DNA from: Mesorhizobium loti
GTDB taxonomy: Bacteria > Pseudomonadota > Alphaproteobacteria > Rhizobiales > Rhizobiaceae
Direction: 5' to 3'
DNA length: 64,000 bases
Assembly: GCF_003148495.1 (NCBI RefSeq)
Contig: NZ_QGGH01000001.1
Location: 1,570,347 to 1,634,346 of the forward strand
Within the stretch, counting starts at the first letter, position 1. Each line of letters begins with the position of its first letter. Below the pieces are notes generated by a model that saw nothing but the letters and a program-made list of their open reading frames with translations, was not told the DNA's origin and searched no databases. This document shows, piece by piece, positions 18,098 to 27,982 of the stretch. The position numbers were made by a program, and so were the translations under genes.

Positions 18098-18676
18098 TCA
18101 GGTGCGGATGCGACGAAAAAGCGTTTCTACGATCACGTTGAACCGCTCCGGGTCATCGAACGCCCGGGCGGCAAGCATGGCTCCGTATACGGTCGCCATG
18201 AAAGCTTGCGCCTCGACCTCGGGGGATGCCTCGAGATGCACTGCCCCCTGCTTTACACCAAGTTCCAAAAGCCGTTCCAGCCATTTGCCGAGGTCGACGA
18301 AATGACCGCGGACGGAAACTGCCACCTCTTCGGGCAGACCCGGGAATTCGGCCGCCAGCACGGCAGCCAGGCAGAAGGGAGCGGACTGATCCTTGATACA
18401 GCGCTCCCAATACCCTGTATAAAACCGCAGCTGATCCAGTGCCGGCGAACCTTCCTCCAGTGCCGCACTCTGGGCTCGGATACCGGCGCGCGCTTGTTCG
18501 ACAACTGCTACGACCAAATCGACTTTGGAGGGGAAGTGATGGTGAATGCTGGCCTTACGGATGCCAAAGCGCTCCGACAGGTCGGCATAGCTGAAGCCGT
18601 TGTAGCCGACACGCATGATCAACTGGGCGGCTCCGCCAACCAGTTTGCTCGCGGTGTCACTCAATGCAGTGTTCAT
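18098..18676 (-). CDS. TetR family transcriptional regulator
   Basis: The 192-residue protein has the TetR helix-turn-helix (VGYNGFSYADLSERFGIRKASIHHHFPSKVDLVVAV) and a ligand-binding C-terminal domain. The start is ATG 18676, with GGAAGGG nearby; in-frame codons upstream are not protein-like. It lies downstream of, and on the same strand as, the membrane protein gene at 18852. The 20-base palindrome before that gene is the likely operator. The ligand is unknown. Confidence 0.88.
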   Translation of the reverse strand: MNTALSDTASKLVGGAAQLIMRVGYNGFSYADLSERFGIRKASIHHHFPSKVDLVVAVVEQARAGIRAQSAALEEGSPALDQLRFYTGYWERCIKDQSAPFCLAAVLAAEFPGLPEEVAVSVRGHFVDLGKWLERLLELGVKQGAVHLEASPEVEAQAFMATVYGAMLAARAFDDPERFNVIVETLFRRIRT

Positions 18677-18851
18677 TGTCACCCTTCCGGTAAGTTGAGG
18701 TAGGAAATTTTGCCGGTCCTCGCAAGGTTTGTCCGAGCCAGCGGAACAGGAGCGCGGCTTGACCGCCATTCTCTTTTGAAGGGAGATGCGCCGTCCTCCA
18801 GGAAGGGCAGCGCACCACTCGTTAGCAGATCAACAGTTCTTCAAGACGCAT

Positions 18852-19439
18852 CTAGCTGGCGATCCGCGGTGACTTCCGAAGGATATCGGTGACCGTCAGC
18901 CACGCTGCCGACACCAGGAAGTAGAAAGCACCGAACGCAGCGTAGGGCGCGACATTCGTGATGCCGATATCTTCAACGCCGCCGGCCATCTTCACAAAAA
19001 AGATGCCGGCCAGTGCCGATTGAGCGCCGCTCAAGATCATCGCCCACTGCGCGCCGGTGGTCTTCCAGCGCCGCAGTGCGGTAATCAGTTGAAACAGGCC
19101 AGATAGAGCAGCCCAGACACCGTAGACCGCGAGCACTGCGTTCATGCTGTTGGTTAGCGCGACAGCGACCGCCAAGGTGGCAAGCACGCTGACGACAAAA
19201 TTCAGCAGCTGCGACTTATTGCGGTTCAATCCGCCGGTGCGCTGGGCATCGACGACATTCGCAAGGGCGTCCCAGGCAGGATACGCCACCAGCATGATCG
19301 CGGCCAACGGCGGCATGGTCTTAGCGAGGGTAAAGGCCAGTGCGACCCATGCCGCGGAAACGCCGAACCGGACAAAATAATAGCTTTTGAGCCATGTGTT
19401 GGAAGCTTGGGTGAGGGTGGCGGTGTTTTGAACAGGCAT
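18852..19439 (-). CDS. DUF308-like integral membrane protein
   Basis: The 195-residue protein has about six membrane helices, including AAWVALAFTLAKTMPPLAAIMLVAYPAWDAL, LLNFVVSVLATLAVAVAL and AVYGVWAALSGLFQLITALRRWKT. The last of these resembles the HdeD/DUF308 repeat. The function is unknown. It has its own 5' palindrome of TetR-operator type and is followed after 175 bases by a TetR gene on the same strand, so it is a likely target of that regulator. Confidence 0.75.
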   Translation of the reverse strand: MPVQNTATLTQASNTWLKSYYFVRFGVSAAWVALAFTLAKTMPPLAAIMLVAYPAWDALANVVDAQRTGGLNRNKSQLLNFVVSVLATLAVAVALTNSMNAVLAVYGVWAALSGLFQLITALRRWKTTGAQWAMILSGAQSALAGIFFVKMAGGVEDIGITNVAPYAAFGAFYFLVSAAWLTVTDILRKSPRIAS

Positions 19440-19468
19440 ACCGATTTTCCAATGTTGGTTGATAGCAA

Positions 19469-19488
19469 TCTACCTACTAGAAGGTAGA
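19469..19488. promoter_or_regulatory. 20-base palindrome, likely TetR operator
   Basis: TCTACCT (19469-19475) and AGGTAGA (19482-19488) form a perfect dyad with a six-base centre. It lies 30 bases before the start of the membrane protein gene (19439, minus strand). Size and symmetry are typical of TetR-family operators, and the nearest TetR gene is the one at 18098-18676. Confidence 0.65.
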
Positions 19489-19675
19489 CAAGCTTTGGTC
19501 AACCGATTTCACCGCTCATCGAGTAAGTTTGGTTGCGTGCGAGGGCGGGCCGTTGCCAGAGGCCGCGGGAGGCCCTGGGCGAAACTGTGCTGCACCGCAG
19601 CGCCAGAAGAGCGTGGCTGCCGGATCTCGATCGGACGTCATGAAACCTTTTGATTTTTAAGCCGTTATCGGCCTT

Positions 19676-21694
19676 ATGTCCGGGGCCAAACTCAAGCCGA
19701 AATCGGTCGACGGCGCCAAGCCACGCGGGGCTGGAAAATCGCGCCCAAAAAAGGCATCGGCCGCCCAAGCCGCGCCCGAGGCCGACAGCCAGCCCGCGCC
19801 CGAGGTCGACGGACAGGCCGCGCCGCCACCCGATGCCGTCGAACCCGATCCAGAACTGACGCCCGAGGAGGCGGAGCAGGCGCGCAAGCGATATTTGCTG
19901 CGGCGTTTCTGGATCAGCGCCCGCGGTTACTGGAGCCGGCGCGGCGACCGGCTGGGCTGGCCATTGACGATCGGGGTGCTGCTGCTGATCTGCATCAATA
20001 TCGGCTTCCAGTATGGCATCAATGTCTGGAACCGCTCGATGTTCGATGCCCTCGAGCAGCGCAACGCCGGCAGCGTCTATTTCCTCAGCGCCGTCTTCGT
20101 GCCGCTGGTGATCTGCAGCGGCAGCCTTGTCGTCGCGCAGGTCTACCTGCGCATGACGATCCAGCGCCGCTGGCGTTCCTGGCTGACCACCGCGGTCATC
20201 GCGCGCTGGCTGGCAAGCGGCCGCTACTACCAGCTGAACCTCGTCGGTGGCGACCACCAGAATCCCGAGGCCCGCATGACCGAGGATTTGCGCATCGCCA
20301 CAGAGTCGCCGGTCGATTTCATCTCCGGTGTTCTCAACGCGTTTCTGTCGGCCTCGACCTTCATCGTCGTGCTGTGGACCATCGGCGGCGCGCTCACCCT
20401 GCCGATCGGCGGCGAGAGCATCACCATTCCCGGCTTCCTGGTCATCACCGCGGTAATCTATGCCGCCATCACCTCGACCTCGATGGTGGTCATCGGTCGC
20501 AATTTCGTCCAGCTCTCCGAGCGGAAGAACCAGGCGGAGGCCGAACTGCGCTACACGCTGACGCGCGTGCGCGAAAACGGCGAGAGCATCGCCCTGCTGG
20601 GCGGCGAGGAGGAGGAGCGCAGCGGCATCGACAGGAATTTCGGCCATGTGCTGAGGCAATGGGCGCTGCTGACCGGCCAGCATATGCGCACGGCGGCGGT
20701 GTCGCAGGGATCGAGCCTGTTTGCGCCGGTCGTGCCGATCCTGCTGTGTGCGCCAAAATTCCTCGAAGGCTCAATGACGCTTGGCGAGGTGATGCAGGCA
20801 GCGTCTGCCTTTGGCATCGTGCAAGGCGCTTTCGGATGGCTGGTCGACAATTACCCGCGTCTTGCCGACTGGAACGCCTCCGCGCGGCGCATAGCCTCGC
20901 TGATGATGTCGCTCGACGGGCTCGAGCGTGCCGAGCAGAGCGACGCGCTTGGGCGCATCCAGCACGGTGAAACCGATGACGGTGCGATGCTCGTCCTCGA
21001 CAATCTCGCGGTGACGCTGGACGACGGCACCTCCGTGGTCAAGGAGACCGAGGTTGCGATCGAACCGGGTGAGCGGGTGCTCGTGGCGGGCGAATCCGGC
21101 TCAGGCAAGTCGACGCTGGTGCGGGCCATTGCGGGCCTGTGGCCGTGGGGCGGCGGCGGCGTCAATTTCCACGCCGGCAGGCGTCTGTTCATGCTGCCGC
21201 AACGTCCCTACATCCCCTCGGGGACCCTGCGCCGCGCGGTCGCCTATCCTGCGGCGGCGGATAAGTGGACGATCAAACAGATCAAGGCCGCCCTCGACAA
21301 GGTGGGCCTTGCGTATCTTGCCGACAGGATCAAGGAAGAAGCGCCATGGGACCAGACGCTGTCGGGCGGCGAAAAGCAACGCCTCGCCTTCGCGCGCCTG
21401 CTGCTGCACCGCCCCGACATCGTCGTGCTGGATGAAGCGACCTCGGCGCTCGACGAGAAGAGCCAGGACAAGATGATGGAGACTATGATCCGCGAATTGC
21501 CTGACGTCACCATCATAAGCGTGGCGCATCGCGCCGAGCTGGAGGCCTTCCACAGTCGCAAGGTCACATTGGAGCGTCGCGCGGGCGGGGCAAAGCTCGT
21601 CAGCGATGTCGACCTGGGACAGCGCAAGGGCAGGCGCAACCTGCTCCGGCGCGCGCTGTGGGGCTCCGGCACGCGCAACAAAAGGCAAGCGTGA
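19676..21694 (+). CDS. ABC transporter, fused permease-ATPase of the SbmA/BacA-like ABCD class
   Basis: The 672-residue protein has a proline/alanine-rich cytoplasmic N-terminus (about 65 residues), an SbmA/BacA-like transmembrane domain and a C-terminal ATPase. The membrane part includes IGVLLLICINIGFQYGINVWNRSMFDALEQRN and QVYLRMTIQRRWRSWLT. The ATPase has Walker A GESGSGKST, signature LSGGEKQRLAFARLL and Walker B IVVLDEATSALDE. This class includes YddA, mycobacterial Rv1819c and peroxisomal ABCD proteins, which move peptides, cobalamin or acyl-CoA. As a homodimer it would be a complete transporter. The substrate is unknown. Confidence 0.9.
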   Translation: MSGAKLKPKSVDGAKPRGAGKSRPKKASAAQAAPEADSQPAPEVDGQAAPPPDAVEPDPELTPEEAEQARKRYLLRRFWISARGYWSRRGDRLGWPLTIGVLLLICINIGFQYGINVWNRSMFDALEQRNAGSVYFLSAVFVPLVICSGSLVVAQVYLRMTIQRRWRSWLTTAVIARWLASGRYYQLNLVGGDHQNPEARMTEDLRIATESPVDFISGVLNAFLSASTFIVVLWTIGGALTLPIGGESITIPGFLVITAVIYAAITSTSMVVIGRNFVQLSERKNQAEAELRYTLTRVRENGESIALLGGEEEERSGIDRNFGHVLRQWALLTGQHMRTAAVSQGSSLFAPVVPILLCAPKFLEGSMTLGEVMQAASAFGIVQGAFGWLVDNYPRLADWNASARRIASLMMSLDGLERAEQSDALGRIQHGETDDGAMLVLDNLAVTLDDGTSVVKETEVAIEPGERVLVAGESGSGKSTLVRAIAGLWPWGGGGVNFHAGRRLFMLPQRPYIPSGTLRRAVAYPAAADKWTIKQIKAALDKVGLAYLADRIKEEAPWDQTLSGGEKQRLAFARLLLHRPDIVVLDEATSALDEKSQDKMMETMIRELPDVTIISVAHRAELEAFHSRKVTLERRAGGAKLVSDVDLGQRKGRRNLLRRALWGSGTRNKRQA

Positions 21695-21848
21695 GCTTCA
21701 ACAGAGCGGACCTCGGACGTAGTCACGCCGGCCGATAAATCTACGCCACCGAGCCGCCCCAAGCGGGGAAGCAGGGCGCGCCGCCGAAACCTTCGGCGGA
21801 GCGCGTCACCCGAAATCATAGCCACCGCGGCCTTGGCCGCATGGACAG

Positions 21849-22283
21849 CTACGCCGCCTTTACGATCTCGACCAGTTCAACGTCGAACACCAGATCCTGC
21901 CCGGCCAGTGGATGGTTGCCGTCGAGCTTGACTCTGGCGTCGTCCACTTCGACGACTGTTACCGGCATGGGTTGCCCGTCGCGGGTTCTGACCTGCAATC
22001 GAGTGCCGATATCGACGTTGATGTTGTCTGGCACCTTGGCGCGGTCGATGGTCACGACCGCTTCGGGGCGGTGGGGGCCATAGGCGGCGTCGGCGGGAAC
22101 GGTGACGGTGCTTCTCGCACCCACCTCCATGCCCTCGACATGGGTTTCAAGACCGGAGATCACCTGTCCTTCACCCAGCGTGAATTGCAGCGGTTCGCTG
22201 CCGGAGGCATCGAATTGAGTGCCGTCGACTAGGCGTCCATTGTAGTTGATGCGCACGGTGTCGCCATTCTTGGCCTGTGTCAT
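21849..22283 (-). CDS. FKBP-type peptidyl-prolyl cis-trans isomerase (SlyD-like)
   Basis: The 144-residue protein starts MTQAKNGDTVRINYNGRL and has the FKBP core interrupted by the insert-in-flap arrangement of SlyD: FTLGEGQVISGLETHVEGMEVG, an insert, then VDDARVKLDGNHPLAGQDLVFDVELV. It lacks the His-rich SlyD tail. It speeds prolyl isomerisation during cytoplasmic folding. The start at 22283 uses AAAGGA seven bases upstream; a more distant ATG would add only MTA. Confidence 0.92.
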   Translation of the reverse strand: MTQAKNGDTVRINYNGRLVDGTQFDASGSEPLQFTLGEGQVISGLETHVEGMEVGARSTVTVPADAAYGPHRPEAVVTIDRAKVPDNINVDIGTRLQVRTRDGQPMPVTVVEVDDARVKLDGNHPLAGQDLVFDVELVEIVKAA

Positions 22284-22441
22284 AGCAGTCATCCTTTCGG
22301 AAGTTTTTGAGGGGGCCGGCTGAGGTTCACGGTCCCGTTCTCGATCATCCACGCACTCAGGTGCACGGCGCGAAACCCTAAAACTAGGTGCCTGGCCGCC
22401 GATGTAAACCCAAAATGCCGATTGATTATCCAGAGCGCCTC

Positions 22442-23503
<1,062 letters not shown>

Positions 23504-23749
23504 TTACTCGACAAGGATGTGGGCTTCACGCGCGGCTTCGACAAGCGCCTCCCTGGCGATCTCGGCGGCAACATCGCCGCTCGTCGCCCGGCGGCAGGCG
23601 CGCAATGCCGATTGATGTTTTGGACTGCCGGCGTCACGCCAGTGTGTCGTGAGCAATTCAATGGCTTGCTGCGTGTTGGACAGATGGCGGATGGAACCGG
23701 TGACACCGACAGACACCGCCACGGGTTTGGAAAACCATGCAGTTTGCAT
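23504..23749 (-). CDS. DUF982 domain protein
   Basis: The 81-residue protein matches DUF982, a small family expanded in rhizobia with no known function. The pattern is visible: F-x-KPVAVSVG near the start, ISHL-type helix (IRHLSNTQQAIELLTTHW), a conserved Cys in ALRACRRAT, and the closing helix AREALVEAAREAHILVE. It is one of four in the window (32381, 32640 and 57984 are the others). It sits upstream of the aldo/keto reductase gene on the same strand. Confidence 0.8.
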   Translation of the reverse strand: MQTAWFSKPVAVSVGVTGSIRHLSNTQQAIELLTTHWRDAGSPKHQSALRACRRATSGDVAAEIAREALVEAAREAHILVE

Positions 23750-23888
23750 TGGAACCTCGACTGGCTGAAGCGATAAACGCTTTGGGCAGTCCAAGGTTTC
23801 GTCACTCTGGCGTGAAAGTTCCGAAGCAGGCGTTTCAACGAACCATCCACATCGAGAGACGCCCGGTCTGTTCGCCTTTCGGCGTCAC

Positions 23889-24074
23889 TCACATGTTCGA
23901 GGCGACGTCGCGGGTGGGCGGTGGTTTGGGCTTGTGGGCAGCACGCTGCCTTGTCGTTTGTTCGGCGAAGCGGGGCGCGGCCTTGACCGTGTTCACGGTA
24001 TTGGGCGATTGCGCCTTGCGGCGCTTGAGCCAGCTGGATGACAATTCGGCAAGGAGACTGCGCAGGTCTTTCAC
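23889..24074 (-). CDS. Small basic hypothetical protein
   Basis: The 61-residue frame starts at GTG 24074 (VKDLRSLLAELSSSWLKRRK), with GAGGAGG five to six bases before it, a strong ribosome site. It is lysine- and arginine-rich with a proline-rich tail. No family was recognised. A stress-type promoter lies 30 bases upstream, the same spacing seen for other small genes here. Confidence 0.6.
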   Translation of the reverse strand: MKDLRSLLAELSSSWLKRRKAQSPNTVNTVKAAPRFAEQTTRQRAAHKPKPPPTRDVASNM

Positions 24075-24103
24075 GACGTCCTCCTCTTGTAAGGCGACAG
24101 GAT

Positions 24104-24128
24104 AATTTCCGTCAGTCCAACTTGTTCC
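24104..24128 (-). promoter_or_regulatory. Possible EcfG-type promoter (weak -10)
   Basis: On the minus strand GGAAC (24128-24124), 16 bases and AATT (24107-24104) keep the -35 and the final TT of the EcfG -10, but not the CG. The position relative to the GTG start at 24074 supports it. Confidence 0.35.
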
Positions 24129-24186
24129 GCCGGAAAAAATCGTCCCGACCAAACAGAAGATTCTTGCCGTCGAAAGCGGCCCAGCA

Positions 24187-25077
24187 TCACCTGCCAATAT
24201 AGGCGGCCAGTTCGTCCGGCGTCCCATTTGGGAAGGCCTGTTTCAGGAAGTCCAGGAAGGCCGACACGCGCGCGCTGAGCAGCCGCCGGGATGGGTAGAG
24301 CGTCCATAGAGCGATCTCGGGGCCGTCGATATCGCCCCAATTCACCAGTGTACCGTCAGCCAGGTCGTGGGCCACCAACGAAATGGGAAGCCGTCCAGCG
24401 CCGACGCCGGCTCGCACAGCATCCCGGACCATGATGAGCGTTGACAAAACGAGGACGGGCTCGATTGTAATTGTTGACCGGCCACCTTGTGTCTTCACGT
24501 GCCATGTTTGCGGTTCGCCTGCCCCTCGCGCAACGCCAGGGGCGGCGCGCTGACCGGTCGTGCGAGGAAGGTCGGGGCTCGCCACGACAATCAGACGGTC
24601 GCGGAGAAACGCCCGTCCGACCAGGCTTTCGTCGGGATCTGGATTGACCCGGATTACCAGATCGTAGCCTTCCTCGATCATGTCGACAGCCCGGTCCTCA
24701 GTCGTCACTTCAAGCCTCACCTCCGGATATTTGAGGGCAAACCCCGCGGCGATCCTCCCCATAGCGGTCTGCGAGAAATGGAGAGGTGCGCTGATCCGCA
24801 GTCTGCCCTTGGGTCTCTGACCGCCCGAGGCAATCGCCGAAGCCGTCTCGTCCAGTTCGGCAAGCAATGCCCCCGTCCGCTCGAAGAGCGCCCGTCCTTC
24901 TTCGGTCAGCTTCAGGTTACGCGCACCCCGTTCAAACAGGCGCAGATCGAGACTGCTTTCCAAGTCTCCAACGCGCCGGGACAGCGTTGCCTTGGGCCGG
25001 CCGGTGGCCCTTGCCGCTTTGCCGAAGCCACCATGGCGGGCAACGAGATTGAAATCGGCCAGCGCAAGAAGATCCAT
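24187..25077 (-). CDS. LysR family transcriptional regulator
   Basis: The 296-residue protein has the LysR winged helix-turn-helix (MDLLALADFNLVARHGGFGKAARATGRPKATLSRRVGDLE) and the periplasmic-binding-like effector domain (GRLRISAPLHFSQTAMGRIAAGF). It starts at ATG 25077 and is divergent from the NmrA-like gene at 25182, which it probably controls. A six-base dyad lies in the 104-base gap. Effector unknown. Confidence 0.9.
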   Translation of the reverse strand: MDLLALADFNLVARHGGFGKAARATGRPKATLSRRVGDLESSLDLRLFERGARNLKLTEEGRALFERTGALLAELDETASAIASGGQRPKGRLRISAPLHFSQTAMGRIAAGFALKYPEVRLEVTTEDRAVDMIEEGYDLVIRVNPDPDESLVGRAFLRDRLIVVASPDLPRTTGQRAAPGVARGAGEPQTWHVKTQGGRSTITIEPVLVLSTLIMVRDAVRAGVGAGRLPISLVAHDLADGTLVNWGDIDGPEIALWTLYPSRRLLSARVSAFLDFLKQAFPNGTPDELAAYIGR

Positions 25078-25102
25078 GAGTGTTCCACCAGTGGGACGGT
25101 GC

Positions 25103-25126
25103 GTCCAAAATATCCGTCTGTTGGAC
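25103..25126. promoter_or_regulatory. Inverted repeat between LysR and NmrA-like genes
   Basis: GTCCAA (25103-25108) and TTGGAC (25121-25126) are exact complements 12 bases apart and contain a T-N11-A core type spacing. The position between divergent genes is that of a LysR recognition site. Confidence 0.5.
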
Positions 25127-25181
25127 TGTTTGTGAGCCGCACATATTGGGCGTGTCAAGCAACCCAACAGGAGAAATTCCC

Positions 25182-26051
25182 ATGACCATTCTCGTTACCG
25201 GCGCCACCGGCAATATTGGCCGCCAGGTCGTCGAACACCTCGTCAAGCGCGACGCCGATGTCCGTGCTCTCGTCCGCGATCCGTCGAAAGCCGGCTTCCC
25301 GGCAGGCGTATCCGTCGTGCAAGGCGACTTTCTCGATGTCGATTCGCTGCGCAAAGCCATGTCTGGGGTTTCCACGCTGTTCCTCTTGAACGCCGTGGTT
25401 CCGGATGAATTCACCCAGGCTTTGGTCGCGCTGAACGTTGCCCGATCGGCCGGCATCGAGCGGATCGTCTATCTCTCGGTGATCCACGCCGACGTGTATG
25501 TGAACGTGCCGCATTTCGCGGGCAAGTTCGGCGTCGAGCGAATGATCGAGCAGATGGGCTTCAAGGCTACGATCTTGCGCCCGGCCTACTTCATCCAGAA
25601 CGATCTGATGGTCGAAGACATCATCACCGGCTACGGCACCTATCCAATGCCGATCGGCGCCAAGGGTCTTGCGATGATCGACGCCCGTGATATCGCCGAG
25701 ATCGCCGCCCTTGAGCTGCTGCGCCGCGAACAGTCCGCAGAGCCGCTTGCGCTCGACCGGATCAACCTCGTCGGTCCGCAGACACTGACCGGGACGGACA
25801 TCGCCGCCATCTGGTCAGACGTGCTCGCTCGCCCGATCAAATACGGCGGCGACAATACGGAAGGTTTCGAGCAAAATCTCAAGCAGTTCCTGCCTGCCTG
25901 GATGGCGTACGACATGCGCCTTATGGGCGAGCGGTTCTTGACCGACGGGATGCTGCCTGAGGCCGGCGACGTCGAGCGACTGACGGCGCTTCTGGGCCGC
26001 CCACTGCGCCCATATCGCGACTTCGCCTCGCAAATCGCGGCCTCCGCCTGA
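25182..26051 (+). CDS. NmrA-like NAD(P)-binding protein
   Basis: The 289-residue protein has an N-terminal Rossmann motif (MTILVTGATGNIGRQVVEHL) and the atypical short-chain dehydrogenase layout of the NmrA/QOR2 group, for example VYLSVIHADVYVNVPHFAGKFGVERMIEQMG. Members are redox sensors or quinone/NADPH reductases. The start at 25182 follows AGGAGA. It is divergent from the LysR gene. Confidence 0.88.
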   Translation: MTILVTGATGNIGRQVVEHLVKRDADVRALVRDPSKAGFPAGVSVVQGDFLDVDSLRKAMSGVSTLFLLNAVVPDEFTQALVALNVARSAGIERIVYLSVIHADVYVNVPHFAGKFGVERMIEQMGFKATILRPAYFIQNDLMVEDIITGYGTYPMPIGAKGLAMIDARDIAEIAALELLRREQSAEPLALDRINLVGPQTLTGTDIAAIWSDVLARPIKYGGDNTEGFEQNLKQFLPAWMAYDMRLMGERFLTDGMLPEAGDVERLTALLGRPLRPYRDFASQIAASA

Positions 26052-26090
26052 GCAGCTATCTGACTACTAGGACTATCATCATCTCCAGAA

Positions 26091-26130
26091 ACAAGAACAG
26101 GGCGCCACTCGAGGGGGCACCCTGCCTTGT
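26091..26130 (+). terminator. Hairpin after the NmrA-like gene
   Basis: ACAAG and CAGGG pair with CCCTG and CTTGT around a GC-rich centre. There is no run of T after the stem, so it may only be a 3'-end stabiliser. Confidence 0.4.
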
Positions 26131-26174
26131 AGTCGAACGCGGCTACGACAAAACAGCGCTTCTGCGCCCGCTCC

Positions 26175-26474
26175 CTACTGCAGGGAGGCCGGGTGTGGCA
26201 GATCGACCGAGGCGTTTAGACGTTCGCCATCCTCGCCAGCAAGGCCATCCACGAACATACCGGCCATGCCGTCGAATTCAATTGCCACGCCGATGAGTTG
26301 CGCGGCCTGCAGGACCAGATATTCGATGTCTTCGAGGGCGACGTTCTCGGCCAGATTCTTGACCCTGACGTGTTCGGCCACCGCCGTGATGTTGACGATG
26401 CCGGTCTTCTTGAATGCCATCAGGACCGCTGAACTGACGTCACCGCGCAGTTGCGTCGAGTAATTGTACCGCAT
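26175..26474 (-). CDS. Small hypothetical protein
   Basis: The 99-residue product starts at ATG 26474 (MRYNYSTQLRGDVSSAVLMAFKKTGI) with GGGAGG six bases upstream. It has no signal peptide. The middle (VALEDIEYLVLQAAQLIGVAIEFDG) looks like a helix-strand unit. No family was recognised. The 272 bases upstream are notably AT-rich and hold promoters but no other gene I can support. Confidence 0.6.
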   Translation of the reverse strand: MRYNYSTQLRGDVSSAVLMAFKKTGIVNITAVAEHVRVKNLAENVALEDIEYLVLQAAQLIGVAIEFDGMAGMFVDGLAGEDGERLNASVDLPHPASLQ

Positions 26475-26746
26475 AGAAACCTCCCAAAGGGAACGGTTTT
26501 CTCTCCATAGTCGACCATGCGCCGGCTGCTCAGCGATGGCAAGTAACAATATAAATAATATCCAAATAAATCAATTAGTTAGCATAGTTACACAAATGCA
26601 TGTCCAGCGCCGAATCCTCATCATGCGCGTGATGCGTCATTCACCCATCGCACGCTCTTGACGCGTTATGCGGCCTATCCTAACTATAAGTGGAGTGAGG
26701 TAGATACTAACTCGACGTATTCTTGGTCTTGAGCGAGAAAAGCGCC

Positions 26747-26986
26747 ATGGCTGAACTGGAACGCCCCGAACGACTGCAAATCATGCTGACATCTGACGAA
26801 CTGGCCGCGCTGGAAAACTGGCGCTTTGACAAGCGCATGCCGAGCCGCTCGGCCGCGGTTAGGGAACTGCTGCGGCGCGGTTTGGCCTCGGATGGGTTCC
26901 TGACGGCGGAGCAGGGGGCGAAGTCGCAGGATTTTGGCATCTTGCCTGCGGACGGCAACGGGATTGCCGACAGCGGCAAGGAATAG
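26747..26986 (+). CDS. Ribbon-helix-helix (CopG-like) DNA-binding protein
   Basis: The 79-residue protein begins MAELERPERLQIMLTSDELAALENW and continues RMPSRSAAVRELLRRGLA, the strand-helix-helix pattern of RHH regulators and antitoxins. The C-terminal 30 residues are low-complexity. No toxin gene follows, so a solitary regulator is more likely than a toxin-antitoxin pair. Confidence 0.65.
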   Translation: MAELERPERLQIMLTSDELAALENWRFDKRMPSRSAAVRELLRRGLASDGFLTAEQGAKSQDFGILPADGNGIADSGKE

Positions 26987-27063
26987 GCGCGGCCGCCGGT
27001 CTGCTGGTCGCGACCGGCGGGCAGAGTGCCGGCTGGTATGCCGGACCCTGACTGCTCTCGGCT

Positions 27064-27270
27064 CTACAGGATATTGGTCGTCACTTCGACGACGATGGCG
27101 GCACCTTCCAAGCTGCCGTTGGTCACATGCACGACACGCGATACCCGCAGATCCTGCGCATTTCCGTTGATCGACAGGGAAACGCTTTCGCCGATCCGCG
27201 GAACCGCCTGGAAAACGGCATCGGTGGCTTCCGGCCGGTTGTCGATGGATATGCGGCAGTTGACGGTCAT
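27064..27270 (-). CDS. Small hypothetical protein
   Basis: The 68-residue frame starts at ATG 27270 (MTVNCRISIDNRPEATDAVFQAVPRIGESVSLSI) with AGGAGA upstream. It is beta-rich with the look of a small PilZ- or CsrA-sized barrel (DLRVSRVVHVTNGSLEGAAIVVEV). No family was recognised. The gap from 27271 to 27530 shows no supportable feature. Confidence 0.55.
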   Translation of the reverse strand: MTVNCRISIDNRPEATDAVFQAVPRIGESVSLSINGNAQDLRVSRVVHVTNGSLEGAAIVVEVTTNIL

Positions 27271-27530
27271 GAGATGTCTCCTGGTCTGGCGGGTGCCCCG
27301 CCCATCAACGCAGGGTCCGCGAAATGGTTTCAGGAGCGCCAGATGCAACTTAATGGCGCCCGAATTCGTAGAGCAGTAATTGCTCCATTGTTCATCGTAG
27401 CGGAGCAGCAGGCTCGCCGGGGAGGCGTTGGGGTTGCCCCGGCGAGCTTGACCCTCGTTGCCATCGGCGTTGCGCCACCATGACCAGCGTCAGCGTTGAT
27501 GATGGCCAAGCTTCGGCGGATCGCCTCTAA

Positions 27531-27824
27531 TCATTTTGCGGCCCGCGGCACGAGATAGCTCGTCGCAGCGCCGTTCCCAATGCCTCGCGTGACCACGACC
27601 GTGGTGTAGTCTGTCGGAAGTGAAGCAGTGACGGTGGGATCAATTGACCGGCACCTTCCGACGATTTCGCCGTTGGGCGAGCTTGCCAACCTGTCGGCCA
27701 AAGACGCTCGGCATTGATCGAGGGATGCGTACAGTGTCGGCGCCATATCGACGGGTTTGCATATTGACGCCTCTCCTTGGCTGCAGGAGAGCAAAAGCAT
27801 CACTGCCTGGGTTGCTAGATCCAT
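27531..27824 (-). CDS. Small exported protein candidate
   Basis: The 97-residue frame starts at ATG 27824 with a short hydrophobic start (LATQAVMLLLSCSQGEASICKP), possibly a signal peptide. Three Cys in the front and middle (SCSQ, SICKP, DQCRASL) and one later (GRCRS) suggest disulfides. About 50 bases upstream GAAAC-N16-CGTT is one base off an EcfG promoter. No family was recognised. Confidence 0.45.
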   Translation of the reverse strand: MDLATQAVMLLLSCSQGEASICKPVDMAPTLYASLDQCRASLADRLASSPNGEIVGRCRSIDPTVTASLPTDYTTVVVTRGIGNGAATSYLVPRAAK

Positions 27825-27913
27825 TCTCTGAACTCCACGTCGAACGAGGCTCAACGTGGAAGTGCGACCTTGGTTTCGCTGTTGCTAAAAAACGGATTCG
27901 TATTGCCTGGCGG

Positions 27914-27970
27914 GCTCATGGGCTCGAACCACGGTTCACGCTTCAAAGGCAGTTCCTATCACTTCTCCCC
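27914..27970 (-). pseudogene. Decayed tRNA-Gln copy
   Basis: Bases 27914-27950 repeat the 3' half of the tRNA-Gln at 28739-28812, including 20 identical bases of T-arm and acceptor (starting GCTCATGGGCTCGAACC) and TTTGAAG of the anticodon arm. Weaker similarity runs on toward the D-arm. The acceptor stem is destroyed, so it cannot be a working tRNA. Confidence 0.65.
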
Positions 27971-27982
27971 TCGGGCGTGGCG

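Noticed and set aside
26487..26515. EcfG promoter GGAACGGTTTTC on the plus strand
   Set aside because: The position 16 bases after GGAAC reads TCGA rather than nnTT, and it points away from the small gene it overlaps.
26723..26986. Toxin-antitoxin pair
   Set aside because: The ribbon-helix-helix gene is alone; no toxin-like frame is adjacent on either side.
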